The notes: a model not told the origin generated them from the letters alone. A DNA stretch of 64,000 nt from Roseovarius nitratireducens (GCF_002925845.1 NZ_PDNI01000028.1:62001-126000), one strand, 5' to 3'. Shown: positions 1 to 9,149, counted from the stretch's first letter. Translations and numbers: made by a program.

Positions 1-283
1 CCTTACCGAGCGCGCCGGACAAAAAATCGTTCTCCAGCGTCAACTCTCCGATCTTCGCATGCAGGGTCTTCACGTCGATCATCGGTTCCGGCTCGGCCTT
101 CGCAGCTTCGCCGAAAACCCCGGTCGCGCCCTCAAGCAGCTGATCGCGCCACTGCTTGATCTGGTTCGGGTGAACGTCGAACTCCTGCGCCAGCTCGATC
201 AGCGTCTTCTCACCCTTGATCGCAGCTACCGCCACTTTCGCCTTGAATGCCGGGCTGTGATTCCGGCGCGGTCGTCTTGCCAT
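1..283 (-). CDS. IS3-family transposase OrfA, partial
   Basis: Small helix-turn-helix DNA-binding subunit of an IS3-type transposase; it binds the element ends and is normally joined to OrfB by frameshifting. The visible 94 residues begin with a basic patch (ARRPRR), then the IS3 OrfA pattern: AFKAKVA, a helix-turn-helix around FDVHPNQIKQW, and a leucine-zipper-like stretch ending in ENDFLSGALGK. The ATG at 283 has GGAGAAG just upstream. The gene runs off the left edge of the window, so OrfB, if intact, is outside. Family assignment is confident; whether the element is active cannot be judged. Confidence 0.9.
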   Translation of the reverse strand, partial: MARRPRRNHSPAFKAKVAVAAIKGEKTLIELAQEFDVHPNQIKQWRDQLLEGATGVFGEAAKAEPEPMIDVKTLHAKIGELTLENDFLSGALGK

Positions 284-363
284 GGTCTTCTCCTTGCTCG
301 CAGCATCATGCCGCTGTTGCACGGAAAATCCACTTATCCCGGCTGTTCAGATTTCCGGAACCA
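1..363 (-). mobile_element. One end of an IS3-type insertion sequence
   Basis: The transposase gene reads away from an end that probably lies near 363. Read on the minus strand, the sequence from 363 begins TGGTTCCGGAAATCTGAACA, which has the TG start and the ATCTGAACAG-like core common at ends of this IS group. The exact terminal base and the target duplication cannot be confirmed because the other end is outside the window. Confidence 0.55.
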
Positions 364-417
364 CCTCTCCTTAGGCAGTAGCAAATTCTTTAGCCATGTC
401 ATCCGCCTTTCGCTGCG

Positions 418-2736
418 TTACTGCCAATTGTCGATGTCGTCGAATCTCGATCGCGTCGCCGCGGGCGGCACGGGCGCTTCTTCCTTCTTTTGCGTCACGA
501 TGTGGGTCCAGTCCGCATCACTTTCTTCCTCTTCATCCCGCTCGCGCTTGCGCTCTTCGATCACCTCAACCGAGCGTCTGACCTGTTCGCGTGCTTCGTC
601 GATTAAATCGGCGGCGTCGGCGTCGACGCCAATCGCCTCCACGCGATTTAGAAGGTCGAGCATTTTCTCGAAATGGCTATCGGGTTCGTCATCGAGATCG
701 GCATCCACCTCTATTTCGTCGATACGATCTTCGAGGGATGGCAAGACCGTGGTCCGCAATTTCATACCCATGCTGAGCAATTGTAGCGGCGACAATAAGC
801 CGAGCATGTCGTCTTCCTCGAAGAAAGAGGCGTCGAGCGCATCTTGCACCGCCGTCTCGAGCCGGTCCGCTGCTTCCAAGCGCAGAGTCTCGGGCAAGAG
901 TTCAAGGCGATTTGCCCGACCGTAGGTGGTAACCTGCGGGTCGTTTACGACGGGAAAGGTCCGCCAAGACGATCGCTGCAACAAATCCGGATATTGCTGA
1001 ACCACCTTTGAGAAGACCACCTCGCTCGCGCGATAGGACAGGAAGTGGAACAGCATCCGGTTCCGGTGGCGTTCGTCGGGCGTACGGCCGAGGCGGGCGA
1101 CCAAAGCGTCATCCAGTGCGGCTGGGATGACCAGCGCGTCTCGGATGAGCGGCGATCCTTCGCACGTGAAGCTTGCTAGAATGGTGTCGATCGGCGCGCC
1201 GCGGATCAACGCCGCCATCATATGCGGCTTCTGCCGCATGACCTCTGTCAGGGCGTCCGAGATCGTCGGGTGTGCGAAGGTCCATCTTGGTCCGGAAAGC
1301 TTAAGGAAAGACCCCTTCAGCTCCGCAAAGCTATCCTGAATCTTAGTGATGGAATAACCGGTCAGTTCTGCGACCGACTGCGCGGCCAACGGATCGTGGT
1401 CGCTGGGATCAAAACCGGCCTGATGGACATAGACCAGTATAAGCGCCGCCTGCAGCTGGTCGTCCAAGGCGTTGACGGTATCGATAAGGTGCTCGGTCGG
1501 CTCCTCCATGAAGCGGACAAGCGAGGGCTTGCGCGGCGCCAGCCCCTTAGTGAAATTCGGATCCCCAAGCCGTTCGGCAATACCAGGAAGAAAACCATCG
1601 ACGGCGGCAACGGCCGCAAGGTGCGGCTTCACACTCGACCGCCAACTCTGACTCTGTTCACCGAAATTGATGTGGTTGTAGAGAATCTGGGATTTTTCGT
1701 CGAAAGTCAGGTCGCCCACATCGACCACGGCGCTTCGGTCCGTGAATTGTGCGAGATTGCGCTGGCCGAGCCGCCGCTGCGCACCCTCATAAATGTGCTT
1801 GCGCGACGTCAGCAGGAAGCGATTGCCGTGCTTGATCGCCGCACGCAACTTCGAAAACGCAGAGGCCCAGTCCTGGACATAGTCGTCGCGCAGCACGTTC
1901 GAACCGAATGCGTCGTCGATCCAGAAAAACCGCCCGGGGTCGTTTGGATTCCAGCCCGTCTCGAAATCGCGCGGGCTCGTGAGAGCAAGGACGGTGTTAT
2001 CCGGATTCTCAGATGCGATCGTGGAAATGATGGCGCCGATCGCCGATTTGCCGCTCGACGGGTTGCCTAGCAGGAGCACAACGCCATGATCCGAGATGGC
2101 GTTAACGGCGTCGCGATGGGCCTTGGTCGGAACATAAGTCCGCAGCTTCGGAATCCAACTGTCGAGGAGCGCCCTGCTCTGTTCGCCGAGCCGCTCGTCG
2201 ACAATCGAAGTCAAATCGCCAAGACCATAGACCTGTGGAACGAGAGCGCGCAGGCGAGCGCTGCTCCTGATGACCCGGACAATATACTGGCGGCCAAGGA
2301 TATGCGGTTTGCGCACGCCGAGCGCGCGCAATCGCGCGCGCATCGTGGCGGCGACGGGTGCATCGATGCTCATGTTGGTCAGGAAGACGTAAGTGTCGGC
2401 CAGACCGGCCTTGACCAGTTCCTCGACGTTTTCGATCTCGCCCGATAGGTCACCCGCCTTGAGCGCCTTGCCCGCATCTGAGGTGTGCTTGCACTGAATT
2501 GTGCCGATGGAGGGCGCACCCGATCCCGACGGTATGAGAAATACCGCGTCTTGGCCGCCATCCTGCGCTTCCCGAAAAATCTCGACCGGACGACCGAGCA
2601 CCACCTCGCAGACCTGCGAGCAGAGATCCTGGAATGCACGCCAACCTATCGTATGTAGTGCGAGGTCGCTCCATGGCCCATGCGCGCGGCGCTCTCGGGC
2701 CGACACAACTTGGCTTATGCCGTTGTCGACGCTCAT
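418..2736 (-). CDS. Restriction-endonuclease-like / nSTAND3 NTPase, putative antiviral protein
   Basis: A 772-residue multidomain protein. Residues about 30-95 look like an Mrr/PD-(D/E)xK nuclease: GGQD with D63, then Q81-C82-K83 (the QxK strand of the fold). The middle is a STAND NTPase of the nSTAND3 type: P-loop GNPSSGKS at 224-231, Walker B FFWIDDAFG at 270-278 and a TSRKHI sensor-like motif near 312-317. The C-terminal half is helical with no recognised repeat and may be the sensor. In known STAND (Avs-type) defence proteins target recognition triggers oligomerisation and effector activation; here the effector would be the N-terminal nuclease. Its start overlaps the stop of the upstream OLD gene by 4 bp, so the two are translationally coupled. 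The defence role is inferred from architecture and context. Confidence 0.82.
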   Translation of the reverse strand: MSVDNGISQVVSARERRAHGPWSDLALHTIGWRAFQDLCSQVCEVVLGRPVEIFREAQDGGQDAVFLIPSGSGAPSIGTIQCKHTSDAGKALKAGDLSGEIENVEELVKAGLADTYVFLTNMSIDAPVAATMRARLRALGVRKPHILGRQYIVRVIRSSARLRALVPQVYGLGDLTSIVDERLGEQSRALLDSWIPKLRTYVPTKAHRDAVNAISDHGVVLLLGNPSSGKSAIGAIISTIASENPDNTVLALTSPRDFETGWNPNDPGRFFWIDDAFGSNVLRDDYVQDWASAFSKLRAAIKHGNRFLLTSRKHIYEGAQRRLGQRNLAQFTDRSAVVDVGDLTFDEKSQILYNHINFGEQSQSWRSSVKPHLAAVAAVDGFLPGIAERLGDPNFTKGLAPRKPSLVRFMEEPTEHLIDTVNALDDQLQAALILVYVHQAGFDPSDHDPLAAQSVAELTGYSITKIQDSFAELKGSFLKLSGPRWTFAHPTISDALTEVMRQKPHMMAALIRGAPIDTILASFTCEGSPLIRDALVIPAALDDALVARLGRTPDERHRNRMLFHFLSYRASEVVFSKVVQQYPDLLQRSSWRTFPVVNDPQVTTYGRANRLELLPETLRLEAADRLETAVQDALDASFFEEDDMLGLLSPLQLLSMGMKLRTTVLPSLEDRIDEIEVDADLDDEPDSHFEKMLDLLNRVEAIGVDADAADLIDEAREQVRRSVEVIEERKRERDEEEESDADWTHIVTQKKEEAPVPPAATRSRFDDIDNWQ

Positions 2737-4760
2737 GCGACGGATACCGGCGTCTGCGGTAGTGGCGGGTCAGGCAGGTCCTCATCGTGGAAAAAGCGCC
2801 ACATTGCCCTAACCAGATCATTCAACATTTTGCTTTCGCGACCTTGCTCCTGGGCGCGCCGCAATGTCCCATAGACGACCTCGGGGATTTTCTGCGTGTC
2901 ATTGCTCGGATCCACGCCGAAGGGCGCGCAGGCAGCAGCGAGGCACGTGGCGTGAATGTCCGGGGTGATGTCCTCCTTGAGACGGTTTTCCAGCGCATTG
3001 CCGAAATGCGCATAGCAATCGCTGACAAGGTCATGGCTTGGGGCGGCATTGAACTCTTGGTCCGGCCTTGCGAGCTTGCACAAGGCAAGGTCGGTTGCGG
3101 GCTTTCGCTTCGCTTCGGGCAGATGTTGATCGCAATCCCAGAGCAGGAAGGTCGGAATGCCCAGCTCGCGGAAAATGACATAAGGACGGTCGAGGTTGGA
3201 CTTGCCCTCAGCAGAAAGGATGGCGATACCGGCCGCCTCGAAGTTGACGCCTAGCATCCGCGCGGTCGCCGTGAGCGCCGCTTTGTCGCTGCGGCCCTCG
3301 ACCAGGATGACGCCATTCGCGAAGAATCCCTCGGCCAGTTCGGCGCCCAGAATGTGGAGCCGCGGCATCAAGGTCTGTGCGCTGTACGAGTCGGCGGGCT
3401 TATCCCAACCGCGTTCGAGCTTCTGCGCCACAATACCGAGATCAAGGGCCTGTAAGCTGCACTGCTTGAACGCGCTGTCAGTGCAAGCTGAGCGGCGGGT
3501 GAGACGGATCTCGTCGGCTTTGCCCATCGAAATGAACATCGGCGAGTGCGAGCCGAATATGATCTGGGTATGCCCCTGGGCGCCTGGAAGCGTGCCGTTG
3601 CTAAGCCCGCGCAGCACCTCGGCAAAATGCCGCTGCTTGGTCGGATGCTGGTAGAGCTCGGGCTCCTCAATCGCGAGGATCAATGTCGGCGCCTGGGCGG
3701 CCGCCGCGGGACTGTCGGGAGCGCCTCCTCCCGCATCCCTGGCACCTGCATCGTCAGCTACCGGGACCGCCGTGCGCGCCAGATGTTGGAGCAGGGTGAA
3801 GATGAAGGCGCGTTGCAGGCCGTGACCCTGCCTATCGACCGGGCCACCGAAACCGTCGTCCTTGAGAAACACGTCCGCCATCGGCAACGGGACCGGCATC
3901 TCTCCGATCTCCCGCCAAGTGAGGGCGACCTCCGCATCTTGGTACAGGCCTCGCAGGTCGGCGGTGAGCGCCCCCGCCAATGTGCCAAGCTCGGGCATAT
4001 TTTCCGCCGCAACCAACGCCTGATAGGCTTCCGTCATCTGCGCTTTAAAGGCCTGGACATCGGGTCGCTGCAAAATCTGGCTACGCACCAACAACTCGAG
4101 CAGCTTGCCGATAACGCTAGTCTTGCCATCGGCCGCATCGGCCGATGCTTCGCGCACAGCCGGGACGAAAACGAAGCTCGTATGCCTCTGGAGCTTGCCG
4201 CGGCTGTTATTCTGAAAGCCGAAGAATTGCCCGTCATCGGGCAACAGGACCAGTTGCTCGGGATGGGCCGCCTCCCAATCCAGCAGCGTCTGGTTAACCG
4301 CGGCGGCGCTGCCGGCGTTGGGTAAATCCGCGTAGAGCGGATTGTTTTCGCGCAGGTCATTGTAGGCTGCGCGTTTCTGTGTCGCGGTGGATTGCGAACG
4401 GATCGTGACGAAGTCGGGGATTTGAGGAATGACACCGTGATAGCGCCCGCTTGAGGCGCCACCATCGAAGATACGGGTAACGACCAGCTTGCCGTCGCGA
4501 ACTCGGTCCTCGAACGACGCCGCTTCCTCAACGCTCAGCTGATGAAAAGTGAGTTCAATCTCGATCGGCTGCTCCTGATCGCGGCCGAAGAAGTCGTCAG
4601 CGTCACAGTTCTTCGACGTCGAGTAAAATTTTTCGATCGCTTTCAGTATCGACGACTTGCCCGCGCCGTTGCCGCCGATGAACGCCGTATGCTCACCGAA
4701 GCCGACTTCTACATCTCGAAGCGATCTAAAGTTTTTTATGCGCGCGCGCTCGAGCTGCAT
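2733..4760 (-). CDS. OLD-family ATP-dependent endonuclease (AAA15 ATPase + TOPRIM)
   Basis: A 675-residue protein with the SMC/ABC-like ATPase and TOPRIM nuclease architecture of OLD proteins (same class as GajA of Gabija). Seen: P-loop GGNGAGKSS at 29-37 after an IKNFRSL start, a GHGLQRAF signature-like segment at 312-319, Walker B LILAIEEPELY at 360-370, a SHSPMF motif at 404-409, and in the TOPRIM domain VILVEGRSDK (484-493; E488) and WDCD with D542/D544. All expected metal and ATP residues are present. The ATG at 4760 follows GGAAGGGAA. The ATGA overlap joins it to the downstream nuclease-STAND gene; no GajB-type UvrD helicase is next to it, so this is not classical Gabija. A defence nuclease activated by nucleotide or phage signals is likely. 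Confidence 0.88.
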   Translation of the reverse strand: MQLERARIKNFRSLRDVEVGFGEHTAFIGGNGAGKSSILKAIEKFYSTSKNCDADDFFGRDQEQPIEIELTFHQLSVEEAASFEDRVRDGKLVVTRIFDGGASSGRYHGVIPQIPDFVTIRSQSTATQKRAAYNDLRENNPLYADLPNAGSAAAVNQTLLDWEAAHPEQLVLLPDDGQFFGFQNNSRGKLQRHTSFVFVPAVREASADAADGKTSVIGKLLELLVRSQILQRPDVQAFKAQMTEAYQALVAAENMPELGTLAGALTADLRGLYQDAEVALTWREIGEMPVPLPMADVFLKDDGFGGPVDRQGHGLQRAFIFTLLQHLARTAVPVADDAGARDAGGGAPDSPAAAAQAPTLILAIEEPELYQHPTKQRHFAEVLRGLSNGTLPGAQGHTQIIFGSHSPMFISMGKADEIRLTRRSACTDSAFKQCSLQALDLGIVAQKLERGWDKPADSYSAQTLMPRLHILGAELAEGFFANGVILVEGRSDKAALTATARMLGVNFEAAGIAILSAEGKSNLDRPYVIFRELGIPTFLLWDCDQHLPEAKRKPATDLALCKLARPDQEFNAAPSHDLVSDCYAHFGNALENRLKEDITPDIHATCLAAACAPFGVDPSNDTQKIPEVVYGTLRRAQEQGRESKMLNDLVRAMWRFFHDEDLPDPPLPQTPVSVA

Positions 4761-4944
4761 TTCCCTTCCCCATGTTCTTAATTTTCGATTTCAATCACTT
4801 CAATTCAAAGGCAATTATTATCGTCCGGACCGGCACCTCGCAAGGTGGGATGGCCGATGCACGCGTATCGGCCACTGCTCACCGGGGCGCGAAGCGGACC
4901 CTGCCTCTGATGTCATCGATAGGCAGCTATGGGCCGTTGTAAGT

Positions 4945-5979
4945 TTAATACCAGTAAGCCAAGCGAAATGACGACCTTCCAGGTCGTTCAACCCCGAAAC
5001 CGGGGTGTGTTCGTTCCTGCAAGGATGTGACTAAGGCGGTTTTCTGTGCTTCAAGCTCAGTCAAAGCGCCAGAACAGAGCTCATCTTGATCCAAATCCAA
5101 AACGCCTCCGTTTAAAAGGCTTGCGTTCAAGCGTCGGCAAAGTCGACCAGCGTCGGTGACGCCCGACTTTGAAACCTGCTTAACCGCCGCCTTGAGGTCA
5201 AACAGTGGTGCTGCGATGATATGCTCTGCGATGAAGTTTGCATTTTCACTTCGTCGATCCCAATCAACACAATCATACACTCGCCAAAGATACTCGACGA
5301 ACCGATCAATGAGCGCAACCGCCAGCTCATATGAGATGTTCGTTGGGATTTTGAAAACCTTCCCCAGTCCAAAAGGTTTGAATAGCTTTCTGGCGGTCTC
5401 AACGATCAAGTTCTCTTCCCGGGTCTCGAAGTCATCGTGATTAGCCCAAAAAACGCTGGTTCCAGTATCTGCCAGCTTGAAAACAAAGCCTGTGTCTATG
5501 CCTGTTTGCATCGACTTGCAGCCCGAGTCTGACAATATGACATTTCCTAGGTGTGGGTCTCCATGAACTGTACCCGAGCGGTGTAAAATGCCAAGAGCCT
5601 CAGCATAGCGACCCCAAAAACGCATTCGGGCTCGTAGGTTGGGATCTTTTTTCAGCCATTCCTTGCCGGTCACTCCTTCGACCAGTTCCATCACGGCATA
5701 GGGTGCGTCACCAGCATAATCAAAGCGGTACGTTGAAACTATCAACGGGTGCTGAAACTGTGCGATTTTGGAAATTTCGTCTCTTGAGCGCTCCAAGCCA
5801 TTCAGGTTCCAAACCTTAATAGCGACGTCTCGTCCGAGTAGGGTATCAGTGGCCCTGTAAACCGTCCCATTCGCGCCGCTACCAAGCTCTTCCACGAGCG
5901 CAAACCCATCGATAAACATCTCGACGCCGTCGATGGATACTCGTCCGTTCCGGATTTGCGAAATAGGGCGTCGTGTCAT
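4945..5979 (-). CDS. Divergent eukaryotic-type Ser/Thr protein kinase
   Basis: A 344-residue soluble kinase without transmembrane or PASTA parts. Seen: glycine loop GSGANGTV (33-40), VAIK with K55, catalytic loop HGDPHLGN (139-146) in place of the canonical HRDLKPxN, and DTG (171-173) in place of DFG. The HGDxxxxN form resembles aminoglycoside/choline-kinase-like and some bacterial kinases; catalytic Asp, Asn and metal Asp are kept, so it should be active. The C-terminal 150 residues are unassigned. It lies 184 bp upstream of the OLD gene on the same strand. Its codons look less GC-rich than its neighbours, suggesting transfer. A defence or toxin-like role is possible from context only. Confidence 0.8.
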   Translation of the reverse strand: MTRRPISQIRNGRVSIDGVEMFIDGFALVEELGSGANGTVYRATDTLLGRDVAIKVWNLNGLERSRDEISKIAQFQHPLIVSTYRFDYAGDAPYAVMELVEGVTGKEWLKKDPNLRARMRFWGRYAEALGILHRSGTVHGDPHLGNVILSDSGCKSMQTGIDTGFVFKLADTGTSVFWANHDDFETREENLIVETARKLFKPFGLGKVFKIPTNISYELAVALIDRFVEYLWRVYDCVDWDRRSENANFIAEHIIAAPLFDLKAAVKQVSKSGVTDAGRLCRRLNASLLNGGVLDLDQDELCSGALTELEAQKTALVTSLQERTHPGFGVERPGRSSFRLAYWY

Positions 5980-6314
5980 GCTGAGACGCTAACGGAAATG
6001 GACGGATATGGTAAGCCCCGAAGGTATGTGAGATGCGTCGAGATGCTATCCTGGGCATGATGCGGAACGCTTTCGGACGAACGGCAATGCCAAGTTTTCC
6101 AGGATGAGCCGATGTCGGCTTTCGGAAGCTGCGCCGCAGCAAACACACGCCCACCCAAAAGGCGGGTATGGGCCGGTCACGCCGCTCCGGCGGGCGCTGG
6201 CTCCGCAAGTTTGCAAACTCCGCTTCCTGCGCGTTGATGCCATTCGTGACCAGCGCAGCGAAGGTCGGAAATCCGCCCTTTCGCCCGATTATCCCTCGCT
6301 GATCGCACTATGGA
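5980..6314 (+). other. 335-bp intergenic tract without a supported gene
   Basis: Lies between the kinase start and the end of the serine recombinase gene. Only short overlapping frames exist here, with no ribosome binding site or recognisable motif. The part next to 5979 must hold the kinase promoter; no clear -35/-10 pair stands out. Confidence 0.5.
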
Positions 6315-7790
6315 TCACACTGACTCCGATTGTTCCGCCTCTCTCACTGCGAGATTGAAAACCCGATAATCCAGCTCTCTTTCTCCGCCGTCACCAAACC
6401 GCGGAAGTTCGATCAGCCATTTGGCTGCGTGCGCTGTCACCACGCCGTTGTCGATCCATCTGTCCTCGAGGCAATTCTTGATCAATCGGCGTTTCTGCAA
6501 ACGCGATCCGGACTCGTACAAAGCCACGAGATCCATTGCCATTTCCAAAAGCCGGTCGTAGTCTTGCCGCTTGGCACTCTGGCTCTCGAGTGCTGCCAGT
6601 TCTTCCCGCAGGTGCTGCAGCTCGAATTCGTTGCTTTCCTTGCGCGACTGAAAGGCCTCTTGCTCGATGGCTCCGTCGACCAGAAGGTCGGTCAAGCGGT
6701 CGTGGCGCGCCCGGGCATCGGCAATGCGCAAGCGAAGAGATTTTTCGATCTCGTCCGTCCCGTTATTGTCGAACCAGCGCCGGATGCCGTCTGCTATTTT
6801 TTCCTGGTCATCCTGCGCAATTTGAATTCTCCGCAGTATGGCAATGAGGCTATGCTCAAGACGATCTTCTCGTATGGTTTTCGCGGCGCATCCCCTCGAG
6901 TGACAGCGATAGTAAATGTGCGCTTTCTGGCGTTCGCCGGACAACAACCCGTGGCATGCCGCACAATGAAACAGCCCCCGGAACAACAGTCGGTGCCTCG
7001 TCGATTTCTTGACGTGACGCGATTTCTTGATGGCCTGAACGCGCCGGAACCTCGCGGCCGAGATTAGCGGCTCATGGATGCCCGGATATAGCTTGCCGGC
7101 AATCCGCATCTTGCCGCAGTAGAACGGGTTGCGTAGAATAGTCTCGATGTTGCGCCGTACCGCGGGCCGCGCGCCGTAGCCGGTGAGCCCACGCCTGCGC
7201 ATCTCTTCGGTCAGGCTGGTGATGGAATATTCTCCCGAGGCATAAAGCTCGAAGAGCTTTTTGACCAACGGTCCCTTGACCGGATCGATCGACTTGGGGT
7301 TTCCGCCGCCCGTATCGAGGTACCCGATCGGCGCGCGAAACGGATAGATGCCGTGCCGCACGCGCCCGTAGATGCCTTTCTTCACCTCCAGGCTGAGGTT
7401 GCGGCTGTAGTCGGCGGCCAGCGCCATCTGGATGTCGGCGAGTAGCCGTCCGCCGCGGCTGTCGAAATCGAGGCTATCGGCGGCGAAGTAGACCTTGATC
7501 CCGAGCCGAGCAACATCGTCAAGCCGGGCCCAGTCGGAAAAGTTCCGGGCCGACCGGTCGATCTTGTGCATGACGAGCCCCTCGGCCTTGCCGTCGCGCA
7601 ATGCACCCAGCATCTCGCCGAAGACCGGCCGCCCGATCCGGGACGCGGTTTCCTTCTCCTCGAACCATTGGACGATCTCGAGATTGTTTTGACTCGCAAA
7701 GCCCGTGATTGCGTCTTTCTGGGCTTCCAGCGAGGCGCCGTCGCCTTGCCTAAGCGTGGAAACCCGGGTGTAACCGAAACAGGGCTTCAT
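6315..7790 (-). CDS. Large serine recombinase (site-specific integrase/resolvase)
   Basis: 491 residues, matching large serine integrases. The N-terminal catalytic domain has YTRVS with nucleophile S11 and the HKIDRSARN block (R79 and R82) that activates the serine. The recombinase domain follows (GYGARP, ILRNPFYCGK, 200-226). A zinc ribbon has CxxC at 276/279 and CxxxxC at 296/301. A coiled coil at about 340-400 would mediate synapsis. It should cut and rejoin short attachment sites by the phosphoserine mechanism, moving the element in or out. Its start overlaps the 48-residue gene by 4 bp, and that gene overlaps the TraG-like gene, so all three form one transcript. Confidence 0.93.
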   Translation of the reverse strand: MKPCFGYTRVSTLRQGDGASLEAQKDAITGFASQNNLEIVQWFEEKETASRIGRPVFGEMLGALRDGKAEGLVMHKIDRSARNFSDWARLDDVARLGIKVYFAADSLDFDSRGGRLLADIQMALAADYSRNLSLEVKKGIYGRVRHGIYPFRAPIGYLDTGGGNPKSIDPVKGPLVKKLFELYASGEYSITSLTEEMRRRGLTGYGARPAVRRNIETILRNPFYCGKMRIAGKLYPGIHEPLISAARFRRVQAIKKSRHVKKSTRHRLLFRGLFHCAACHGLLSGERQKAHIYYRCHSRGCAAKTIREDRLEHSLIAILRRIQIAQDDQEKIADGIRRWFDNNGTDEIEKSLRLRIADARARHDRLTDLLVDGAIEQEAFQSRKESNEFELQHLREELAALESQSAKRQDYDRLLEMAMDLVALYESGSRLQKRRLIKNCLEDRWIDNGVVTAHAAKWLIELPRFGDGGERELDYRVFNLAVREAEQSESV

Positions 7791-7933
7791 ACGGGTCTGT
7801 CGTTATCGTCAGACTCTACCAGATTTTCAAGATTTGGCGAATCCGGCCAAGGCCATTTGCCGGCCTTGCGCAGTTCGTCGTAGATCGATTTGCAGAGCTC
7901 CAGATGTTCCTGCAGATGGTCGTCATGTGTCAT
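7787..7933 (-). CDS. Small acidic protein linked to the serine recombinase, unknown function
   Basis: A 48-residue reading frame: ATG at 7933, stop TGA at 7789-7787. It starts 11 bp inside the end of the TraG-like gene and its TGA overlaps the recombinase ATG by 4 bp. Composition is charged with an acidic tail (LVESDDNDRP) and a WPWP motif in the middle; no known domain. The tight overlaps on both sides argue that it is translated and coupled, perhaps as a recombination directionality factor or other recombinase partner. That role is a guess. Confidence 0.6.
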   Translation of the reverse strand: MTHDDHLQEHLELCKSIYDELRKAGKWPWPDSPNLENLVESDDNDRPV

Positions 7934-9149
7934 TCGACCAGTGTATCCGGTCCGCGCGCCGGAGCCAGTCCCGGCCCTCGCCGGAACCGAAAGAGCCAGG
8001 CCGGGCCGTCATCGTAAACGCTGGCGCGGGCTGTCCGTCGATCATCATCCGCACGAAGGCGCGGTAGTTCGGCAGGTTCACCAGATCGCGCGGCTCCACT
8101 CCGCCGAGCTGCGCCGATATGACCGGCGCGTCCGCCGCGCCGATGCGGAAGGCGATCAGCGTGCCGGCATTGCCCATGACCGAGGCGAAGACGGCCGGGC
8201 TCGACTGCTGGGTGTGCTGCTGGCCGAGCACGACGCCGAGGCGGTACTTGCGGGTCTCGGACAAGAGGTTGGCCACGGTTTCGGTGGTAAAGGCGTGGAA
8301 TTCGTCGACATAGAGAAAGAAGGGTTGGCGTGCCCCTTCGGGTATGTCGTGCCGGGTGAAGGCCGCATGAGCGATGCCGGAAACGATGAGCCCGCCGAGC
8401 ACGTTGGCGATATCCGTGCCGAGCCGTCCCTTGGCGAGATTGACGATCAGGATACCGCGCTCGTCCATGAGCCGGCGAAAGCGCAGCGGCTCGTTCGGCT
8501 CGCAAACAGCCCGGCGTACCACCGGATGGGAGAGGAACGCGCCAAGCTTGTTGGCAATGGGGGCCAACCCGTCGGCGGCGTTCTTGTAGTTCATCTTCGG
8601 ATACTCCTGCATCCAGAACTGGCGCAGCTGCGGATCGCTGACATATTCCAGAACATCCATGCGGAAATCCCGTTCGAGAAACAGCCGCAGGATGTCGCGC
8701 AGGTCGGTGCGTGGCGTGTCGAGCAGCGCGAGCACCGCATGGCGCAACAGGTGCTCCATGCGCACGCCCCAGGCGTCTTCCCATTGCCGTTTCAGGGTCT
8801 CGACGAGGCCCGAGGCGATCAGGGGGCGCAGCGGCGGCGAGACGCGTGTGAGAGGGTTGTATCCGTAGGGGCTGTCCGGGTCGGCGACCGTCCAGGAAAT
8901 CGCCCGATCTCCGAGCGTCTCCGACAGCCGTTCGGCCAGATCGCCATGCGGATCGACCAGGCAGAATCCGTTGCCCTGCGCGGCGTCCTGCAGGGCCATG
9001 TTGCCCAGAAGCGTCGACTTGCCGGTGCCGGTCTGGCCGATAATGTAGCAATGCATCAGCCGGTCGGTCTGGCGAAGGCCGAAGGCAAAATCCCCGTAGT
9101 GACGATGCGCCAGGCCGAGCGTTGTGACGGTTTCTCGCGAAGGCTTCAT
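7923..9149 (-). CDS. VirD4/TraG-like DNA-translocating ATPase
   Basis: A RecA-fold ATPase of the VirD4/TraG/HerA type, which pumps DNA or couples it to a transfer apparatus. Counted from ATG 9149 (408 residues): P-loop GQTGTGKS at 38-45, CLVDPHGD at 63-70, Walker B FFLYVDEFHAF at 277-287, and LGVVLGQQHTQQ (arginine-finger/sensor strand). No transmembrane segment, unlike the second VirD4-like protein at 14674. GGAG lies only 2 bases before ATG 9149, which is tight; a GTG at 9218 would add 23 residues but has no ribosome binding site. First gene of the unit with the 48-residue protein and serine recombinase. Likely moves element DNA. Confidence 0.85.
   Translation of the reverse strand: MKPSRETVTTLGLAHRHYGDFAFGLRQTDRLMHCYIIGQTGTGKSTLLGNMALQDAAQGNGFCLVDPHGDLAERLSETLGDRAISWTVADPDSPYGYNPLTRVSPPLRPLIASGLVETLKRQWEDAWGVRMEHLLRHAVLALLDTPRTDLRDILRLFLERDFRMDVLEYVSDPQLRQFWMQEYPKMNYKNAADGLAPIANKLGAFLSHPVVRRAVCEPNEPLRFRRLMDERGILIVNLAKGRLGTDIANVLGGLIVSGIAHAAFTRHDIPEGARQPFFLYVDEFHAFTTETVANLLSETRKYRLGVVLGQQHTQQSSPAVFASVMGNAGTLIAFRIGAADAPVISAQLGGVEPRDLVNLPNYRAFVRMMIDGQPAPAFTMTARPGSFGSGEGRDWLRRADRIHWSNDT

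Noticed and set aside
2733-4760. Gabija (GajA) assignment
   Set aside because: The protein is OLD-like, but the neighbouring gene is a nuclease-nSTAND protein, not the UvrD-type GajB, so the Gabija name is not justified.
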